Positions 5,754 through 9,648 of a stretch of 9,648 nucleotides of DNA are shown piece after piece. The notes beneath the pieces are model-generated. The model searched no databases. It was not told where the DNA came from and worked only from the letters and a program-made list of their open reading frames with translations. Where the stretch lies: positions 1 to 9,648 of the forward strand of contig JAQBPL010000193.1 of the NCBI GenBank assembly GCA_028287545.1, written 5' to 3'. This DNA comes from Vulcanimicrobiota bacterium (GTDB lineage Bacteria; Eremiobacterota; Eremiobacteria; Baltobacterales; Baltobacteraceae). Numbering within the stretch: the stretch's first letter is position 1; each line of letters opens with the position of its first letter. A program made the translations under genes and the position numbers.

Positions 5754-7874
5754 TTGCGCCGACTTGTTCTCGCCGTCGTTGCCCTGCTGTTTGCCGCGCC
5801 TGCGCTGGCTGCCGGGGTCACGTATCCGCCGGCGCCGCGCGGAACCGTGACCGACACGTATTTCGGCACGACCGTCGCCGACCCGTATCGCTGGCTTGAG
5901 GACGTCGACGCGCCGCAGACCACCGCCTGGGTCAAAGCCGAAGGCGACGTGACGCGTTCGTATCTCGACGCGATCCCGCAGCGCACCGCGATTCGCGACG
6001 CGTTCCGCAAACTGTTGAACTACGAGAAGGTCGGCGCGCCGTTCCATCACGGGACGTTCTGGTTCTTCTCCCGCAACAGCGGTCTGCAGAACCAAAGCGT
6101 GCTGTACGTGCGCGACGGCGAGCACGGCACGCCGCGCGTCCTGCTCGACCCCAACACGCTCGCCAGCGACGGGACCGTCGCGTTGGCCGGCCAGTCGTTC
6201 ACCCGTGACGGACGCTATATGGCGTATGCCACGGAGTCGTCAGGATCCGACTGGCAGACGTGGCACGTCAAGGACGTCGCCACCGGCCGCGATCTGGCGG
6301 ACACGATCGAGTGGAGCAAGTTTTCCGGTGCGACCTGGGTCGGAGCGCGGGGCTTCTACTACGCGGCCTACGACAAGCCGCAGTCCGGGAACGCGACGCT
6401 CAGCGCGCTGGGCGTGCAGAAGCTGTACTTCCACACGCTCGGCACGCCCCAGTCGGCGGATCGTCTGGTCTACGCGTCGACTGCGCACCCCGACCAGTTC
6501 GTCGGCACCAGTGCGACCGAGGACGAGCGCTATGTCTTCTTCTTCCGCAGCAAGGGCAACGGCAACAGCCTCTCCTGGAAACGCCGCAACGAGCCCGACT
6601 CGGCGTTCCGCCAAATCTACGATCTCGACCCCAACGTGAACTACGACGTGGTCGGTGATGACGGCAACCGCATCTACGTCCAGACGAACCTCGACGCGCC
6701 GCGCAGCCGCCTTGCATACGTCGACTTGACCGACCCGAAGCACGCGCTGCACGACATCATCCCGCAGAGCGCCGACGCGCTCCAGGGAGTCTCGCTGATC
6801 GGCAACCGCTTCTATGCCTCGTACCTGCACGACGCGCACTCGCTGGTGCGCATCACCGACCTGCGCGGCCGCGCCGCCGGGACGATCGATCTGCCCGGAA
6901 TCGGCAGCGGCGGCCTGCCCGGCGCGCACCGCGAAGACCGGTTCGCGTACTACTCGTTCACCTCGTTCACGTATCCGACGACGGTCTACAAGTACGACAC
7001 GAAGACCGGCGCCAGCACCGTCGCCGTCCGGCCGAAGATCGCGTTCGATCCGGCTCCGTTCGTCACCGAGCAGATCTTCACCACGTCGAAGGACGGCACG
7101 AAGATCCCGGTCTTCGTCACCCATCGCAAGGACTTGCCGCTCGACGGCACCACGCCGGCGATCCTCTACGGGTACGGTGGGTTCAACATCTCGATCACGC
7201 CGTACTTCTCGTCGGCCGTCGCGATGTGGCTGCAGATGGGCGGCGCGTACGCGGTCGTGACGCTGCGCGGCGGCGGCGAATACGGCGACGCGTGGCACGA
7301 TGCCGGGCGCCTGGCGAACAAACAGCACGTCTTCGACGATTTCGAAGCGGCGGCGCAGCTGCTGATCGATCGAAAGATCACCTCGAGCGCGAAGCTCGCG
7401 GCCAACGGCGGCTCTAACGGAGGCCTGCTGGTCGGGGCCGCGATCACTCAGCGGCCGGATCTCTTCGGCGCGGTGATCCCGGAGGTCGGCGTGCTCGACA
7501 TGCTCCGCTTTCAGAAGTTCACGGTCGGCAAGGCGTGGGTCCCGGACTACGGCTCCTCGGAAGCGTCAGCCGATCAGTTCAAGTACCTCTACGCGTACTC
7601 GCCCTATCACAACGTGAAGAACGGCACGCACTATCCGCCGACGCTCGTGATGACTTCCGACCACGACGACCGCGTGTATCCGGCGCACTCGTTCAAGTTC
7701 GCGGCGGCGCTGCAGCACTCGCAAGTCGGCGACGCGCCGATCCTGCTGCGCGTCGAGTCGAAAGCCGGTCACGGTGCCGGACGCCCAACCGAAAAGATCA
7801 TCGACGAAGTCGCCGACCGCTACGCGTTCCTGGTCAAGAACCTCGGCTTCACGCCGACCATCGCGTCACCCTGA
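5754..7874 (+). CDS. Exported prolyl oligopeptidase (S9A family)
   Basis: The 706-residue product has the full length of prolyl oligopeptidase, which cuts short peptides after proline. A signal peptide (MRRLVLAVVALLFAAPALAA, cleavage near residue 20) sends it out of the cytoplasm, as in many bacterial members. The N-terminal DPYRWLEDVDAP (43-54) is the family's entry motif. Residues about 80-430 form the seven-bladed propeller that limits substrates to oligopeptides. The alpha/beta-hydrolase domain follows with ILYGYGGFNIS (470-480), RGGGEYGDAWHDAGRL (505-520), the nucleophile in NGGSNGG (Ser554), SDHDDRVYPAHS (635-646; Asp638 catalytic, Arg640 substrate-binding) and GHGAG with catalytic His673. 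The triad is complete, so activity is expected. It is likely co-transcribed with the regulator 24 bp upstream, which may therefore control peptide breakdown in the envelope. The stop TGA lies inside a partial copy of the dispersed repeat that follows, so the last residues may have been changed by that repeat. Confidence 0.95.
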   Translation: MRRLVLAVVALLFAAPALAAGVTYPPAPRGTVTDTYFGTTVADPYRWLEDVDAPQTTAWVKAEGDVTRSYLDAIPQRTAIRDAFRKLLNYEKVGAPFHHGTFWFFSRNSGLQNQSVLYVRDGEHGTPRVLLDPNTLASDGTVALAGQSFTRDGRYMAYATESSGSDWQTWHVKDVATGRDLADTIEWSKFSGATWVGARGFYYAAYDKPQSGNATLSALGVQKLYFHTLGTPQSADRLVYASTAHPDQFVGTSATEDERYVFFFRSKGNGNSLSWKRRNEPDSAFRQIYDLDPNVNYDVVGDDGNRIYVQTNLDAPRSRLAYVDLTDPKHALHDIIPQSADALQGVSLIGNRFYASYLHDAHSLVRITDLRGRAAGTIDLPGIGSGGLPGAHREDRFAYYSFTSFTYPTTVYKYDTKTGASTVAVRPKIAFDPAPFVTEQIFTTSKDGTKIPVFVTHRKDLPLDGTTPAILYGYGGFNISITPYFSSAVAMWLQMGGAYAVVTLRGGGEYGDAWHDAGRLANKQHVFDDFEAAAQLLIDRKITSSAKLAANGGSNGGLLVGAAITQRPDLFGAVIPEVGVLDMLRFQKFTVGKAWVPDYGSSEASADQFKYLYAYSPYHNVKNGTHYPPTLVMTSDHDDRVYPAHSFKFAAALQHSQVGDAPILLRVESKAGHGAGRPTEKIIDEVADRYAFLVKNLGFTPTIASP

Positions 7875-7876
7875 GC
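7860..7876. repeat. Partial copy of the palindromic repeat at the peptidase stop codon
   Basis: GTCACCCTGAGC (7865-7876) is identical to 7904-7915 in the left arm of the palindrome. With the preceding ATCG the likeness extends back to 7860 with small differences (ATCGCG against ATCGTTG). The peptidase TGA (7872-7874) lies inside this copy. It may be the remnant of an earlier insertion of the same element. Confidence 0.6.
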
Positions 7877-7897
7877 GCATCGTCGTTGCGCTGAACT

Positions 7898-8017
7898 ATC
7901 GTTGTCACCCTGAGCTTGTCGAAGGGCCCTCGTCGCGCACCGTGCCTTGCGACTCACGTTGATCGCGAGGCACTATTGGTGACGGGGGCCCTTCGACAGG
8001 CTCAGGGTGACACCGAT
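7898..8017. repeat. 120-bp nested palindrome of a widespread REP/MITE-like family
   Basis: Outer arms 7898-7929 and 7986-8017 pair at 30 of 32 positions; the inner 27 (7903-7929 with 7986-8012) differ at one. Each arm carries the core TGTCACCCTGAG followed by CTTGTCGAAGGGCCC (left) or the complement with CCTGTC (right). A second stem lies within: GTGCCTTGCGA (7942-7952) and TCGCGAGGCAC (7963-7973), pairing at 10 of 11 positions around a 10-nt loop. The CACCCTGAG-CTGTCGAAGGG core is one I recognise as a dispersed intergenic palindrome in many unrelated bacterial genomes; it often yields spurious peptides with HPELVEG or STSSG, as here. It fills the gap between two convergent genes and ends on the stop codon of the coiled-coil gene. 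It could act as a bidirectional transcription stop or an RNA-stabilising hairpin, and could be moved by a transposase elsewhere; none of this is shown here. Confidence 0.85.
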
Positions 8018-8577
8018 TAGACCGACTCCAGTTCTGCTGTGGCGTGTTCGCTTTGGGCGTCGAAGGCGGCGCGCTTGGATTTTGCCGCGGCATCGGCCAG
8101 CGTGGCCGACTGCGCGGACGAGGCGACCGAGGCGGCGCGGGCTCCGGCGAGCGCGTCGATGCCCTTCTTGACCGAGCCGAGGGCGCCGGAGAGGCGTGCG
8201 TCGAGATCGGTGAGGACCTGCGCGGCGTACGCGTCCGCACCTTCGCGCACGCGCAGCGCTTTCTGCTCGGCTTCACGCAGCACGAACTCCGCGGTCGCGC
8301 GCGCTCGCTGGACGATCTCGTTGTCGTCGAGCAATTGGGACTGGGCCTGCGACGCCTCGACGACGATCGCTTGCGCCTTCTCCTGCGCTTCGCGCACGAG
8401 CCGGTCGCCGTTCTTGGCGATCGTGCGGGCCCGGCCGACTTCTTCCGGCAGCGACGCGCGCAGTTTCTCGATCAGTTCCAGGATGCGCTCCTCGCTGACG
8501 ATGCGGTAGCCTAGCGGCAACACCGTTCCTTGCTTGACAGACGCTTCGAGCTTGTCGATCACGCGATACACGGACAT
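8017..8577 (-). CDS. DivIVA-like coiled-coil protein of the rsmD-coaD cluster
   Basis: The 186-residue protein begins with MSVYRVIDKLEASVKQGTVLPLGYRIVSEERILELIEKLRASLPEEV. This is the pattern of a conserved family found beside coaD in Clostridia, Chloroflexota and related groups, often loosely named 'ATPase' or DivIVA-like: a short head, the 'P-x-G-x-R-x-V-x-E-x-x-x-L-x-x-x-x-x-x-L-R-x-x-x-P-x-E' region, then a long charged coiled coil. The coil spans about 45-115 with heptad-like runs (LVREAQEKAQAIVVEA, FVLREAEQKALRVREGADAY). Residues 143-186 form an alanine/serine-rich tail that looks like an added extension. There is no nucleotide-binding motif or membrane segment, so it is probably a cytoplasmic structural or scaffolding protein; the real function is unknown. 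AGGAG (8593-8589) precedes the ATG by 11 nt, and coaD ends 20 bp upstream, so it is the last gene of the operon. Confidence 0.8.
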   Translation of the reverse strand: MSVYRVIDKLEASVKQGTVLPLGYRIVSEERILELIEKLRASLPEEVGRARTIAKNGDRLVREAQEKAQAIVVEASQAQSQLLDDNEIVQRARATAEFVLREAEQKALRVREGADAYAAQVLTDLDARLSGALGSVKKGIDALAGARAASVASSAQSATLADAAAKSKRAAFDAQSEHATAELESV

Positions 8578-8597
8578 ATTGTCTTGATCTCCTAGTG

Positions 8598-9125
8598 CTA
8601 CGAGCTGACGTTCGGCGGGACGGGATGCGGGGGACGGTTGGCTTGCATGACGCGCAAGACGGCGGGCGGGACGAACGCGGCGACGTCGCCGCCAAGATTA
8701 TAGACTTCCTTGACGAGCGTTGAGCTCACAAAGGACCAGCGCGGATCGCTCGGCAGAAAAACGGTGTCGACGGCGGAGAGCGAACGGTTCATCAGCGCGG
8801 TCGCCATCTCGCTCTCGAAATCGGAGACGACGCGCAGCCCTTTGACGATCACCGTGCCGTCGCGATGGCGCACGAAGTCGGCCAGCAGCCCGCGAAAATG
8901 ATCGACTTGCACGTTGCCCAGATGGGCGACCGCCTCGCGAATCATCGCTTCGCGTTCGTCGAGCGTGAAGAGCGGTTCCCGCTTCTGCGGGTTCACAACC
9001 ACGGCGACGAGCACGTGATCGAACAGCTGCGCGGCGCGTTCGATGACGTCGAGATGGCCGCGGGTGAGCGGATCGAACGAACCGGGATACACCGCCGAAT
9101 GCGGAGTGCTCGGGTTGCCGTTCAC
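8598..9125 (-). CDS. coaD: Phosphopantetheine adenylyltransferase
   Basis: CoaD transfers AMP from ATP to 4'-phosphopantetheine to make dephospho-CoA, the next-to-last step of coenzyme A synthesis in the cytoplasm. The 175-residue protein has the nucleotidyltransferase signature YPGSFDPLTRGHLDVI (13-28; GSFDP and His24 of the T/R-x-GH motif), VVVNPQKREPLFTLDERE (42-59), RGLLADF (78-84), IVKGLRVVSDFESEMATALMNR (93-114) and SFVSSTLVKEV (131-141), all in the usual order. It is slightly longer than the common ~160 residues because of a proline-rich tail (164-172). The GTG start at 9125 overlaps the rsmD stop as GTGA, with AGGA a few bases upstream inside rsmD, so the two are translationally coupled. 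The Val at residue 12, just before YPGSFDP, is also encoded by GTG and is a less likely alternative start. Confidence 0.96.
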   Translation of the reverse strand: MNGNPSTPHSAVYPGSFDPLTRGHLDVIERAAQLFDHVLVAVVVNPQKREPLFTLDEREAMIREAVAHLGNVQVDHFRGLLADFVRHRDGTVIVKGLRVVSDFESEMATALMNRSLSAVDTVFLPSDPRWSFVSSTLVKEVYNLGGDVAAFVPPAVLRVMQANRPPHPVPPNVSS

Positions 9126-9648
9126 GCCGCTTCCTCGCTTGGTCGCAGGAACGCGAGCGCCACCTCACCGTAGCGCTCCGCGCGCTCGAGGGGCATCGCG
9201 GGATCGGCCGGAGCCGCGTCGCGCGAGGAATGCTCGTAGACCACGGTCGTCGCCGGATCGATCGCGTGCCGCTCGCGCAGCGTCGCGAACGTCTTCGCCG
9301 GATACGGCTCGGCGTACGGCGGGTCCGCGAACACCAGGTCGTAACGGCCGTCGACCGTGCGCGCCGCGCGCTCGGCCGGGGCAGCGATCACGGCGACCTG
9401 CGCATCGACGCCGAGTTCGCGCGCGGCCGCGCGCAACGCGTCGGCGGTCGGCCGATGGCGCTCGACGAACGTGACGTGCGCCGCACCGCGGGAAAGCGAC
9501 TCGAATCCAAGCGCACCGCTCCCGGCGAAGAGGTCGAGCACGCGGGCGTCGGCGATGCGTGGACCGAGGATCGAAAACAGCGCTTCCTTGACTTTGGAAG
9601 GCGTTGGTCGCACCGCGCGGCCCGAAGGAATCGGTACCCGCCGGCTGC
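9122..9648 (-). CDS. rsmD: 16S rRNA (guanine966-N2)-methyltransferase, 5' end outside window
   Basis: RsmD methylates G966 of 16S rRNA during small-subunit assembly, using S-adenosylmethionine. Visible motifs are the SAM-binding VLDLFAGSGALGFESLSRGA (residues 25-44 counted from the GTG at 9613) and the catalytic DPPY of FADPPYAEPY (95-104). The GTG at 9613 is not the real start: the frame stays open to the window edge and reads SRRVPIPSGRA before VRPTPSKVKEALF. This matches the RsmD N-terminus ('G-R-x-L-x-x-P-x-G-x-x-x-RPT-x-D/S-x-V-x-E-A-L-F'). About 15-20 residues are therefore missing beyond the right edge. Its TGA (9124-9122) overlaps the coaD start. rsmD-coaD pairing is common in bacteria and supports the call. 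Confidence 0.93.
   Translation of the reverse strand, partial: SRRVPIPSGRAVRPTPSKVKEALFSILGPRIADARVLDLFAGSGALGFESLSRGAAHVTFVERHRPTADALRAAARELGVDAQVAVIAAPAERAARTVDGRYDLVFADPPYAEPYPAKTFATLRERHAIDPATTVVYEHSSRDAAPADPAMPLERAERYGEVALAFLRPSEEAA

Noticed and set aside
4334..5899. A 521-codon plus-strand open frame over the thioredoxin and regulator genes
   Set aside because: Its composition is Arg-heavy with no motifs, and it conflicts with the DUF2249-Crp frame, which has clear domains.
3825..6125. A 766-codon minus-strand open frame spanning four genes
   Set aside because: It crosses the crotonase, thioredoxin, regulator and peptidase genes and reads as Arg/Gly/Val-rich nonsense; every stretch is better explained by a recognised gene in another frame.
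7774..7962. Small open frames ending in HPELVEGPSS or STSSG over the palindrome
   Set aside because: These peptides are well-known spurious translations of the CACCCTGAG-TCGAAGGG repeat rather than genes.
1..9648. CRISPR arrays, tRNA or rRNA genes, insertion sequences, phage genes
   Set aside because: No regularly spaced repeats, no tRNA/rRNA-like stretches and no transposase or integrase motifs were seen on either strand.

Overview
The window is a dense, high-GC bacterial segment with almost no spare intergenic sequence. It fits an uncultured high-GC lineage. The stalk-domain (copper amine oxidase N-terminal type) secreted protein, the rsmD-coaD-coiled-coil cluster and the many GTG/TTG starts point weakly towards Eremiobacterota (WPS-2) or a neighbour such as Dormibacterota or Chloroflexota. 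This is a guess from gene content, not a placement.

Layout. (1) Positions 1-412 hold a fragment of a polyamine-type ABC solute-binding protein, cut off by the window on the left and abruptly ended on the right. It runs into a DUF1345 membrane protein (about 460-1113, +) whose start is unclear. This junction is the least trustworthy part of the window. (2) A minus-strand operon reads phoU (3339-2710), a secreted stalk-domain protein (2713-2282) and a class V PLP enzyme (2276-1128). It has a 4-bp ATGA overlap and then a 5-bp gap. (3) An enoyl-CoA hydratase (3400-4182, +) diverges from phoU and overlaps the 3' end of a membrane-anchored TlpA-like thioredoxin (4726-4169, -) by 14 bp. (4) The thioredoxin gene diverges from a regulator gene (4782-5729, +) encoding an N-terminal DUF2249 domain fused to a Crp/FNR body. 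The 55 bp between them carry two perfect inverted repeats, one of which covers the thioredoxin gene's Shine-Dalgarno. (5) The regulator is followed after 24 bp by an exported prolyl oligopeptidase (5754-7874, +). (6) A 120-bp nested palindrome of a widespread dispersed-repeat type (7898-8017) fills the convergent gap. (7) A minus-strand housekeeping operon reads rsmD (running off the right edge), coaD and a DivIVA-like coiled-coil protein.

How it fits together. Two blocks are conventional: rsmD-coaD-coiled-coil, and the lone crotonase. The thioredoxin / DUF2249-Crp / oligopeptidase block looks like a small regulated module. A cytoplasmic one-component sensor sits between an extracytoplasmic redox protein and a secreted peptidase, with candidate operators in the divergent gap. 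This is the most promising place for something not yet described. No CRISPR array, tRNA, rRNA, insertion sequence or phage gene was seen.
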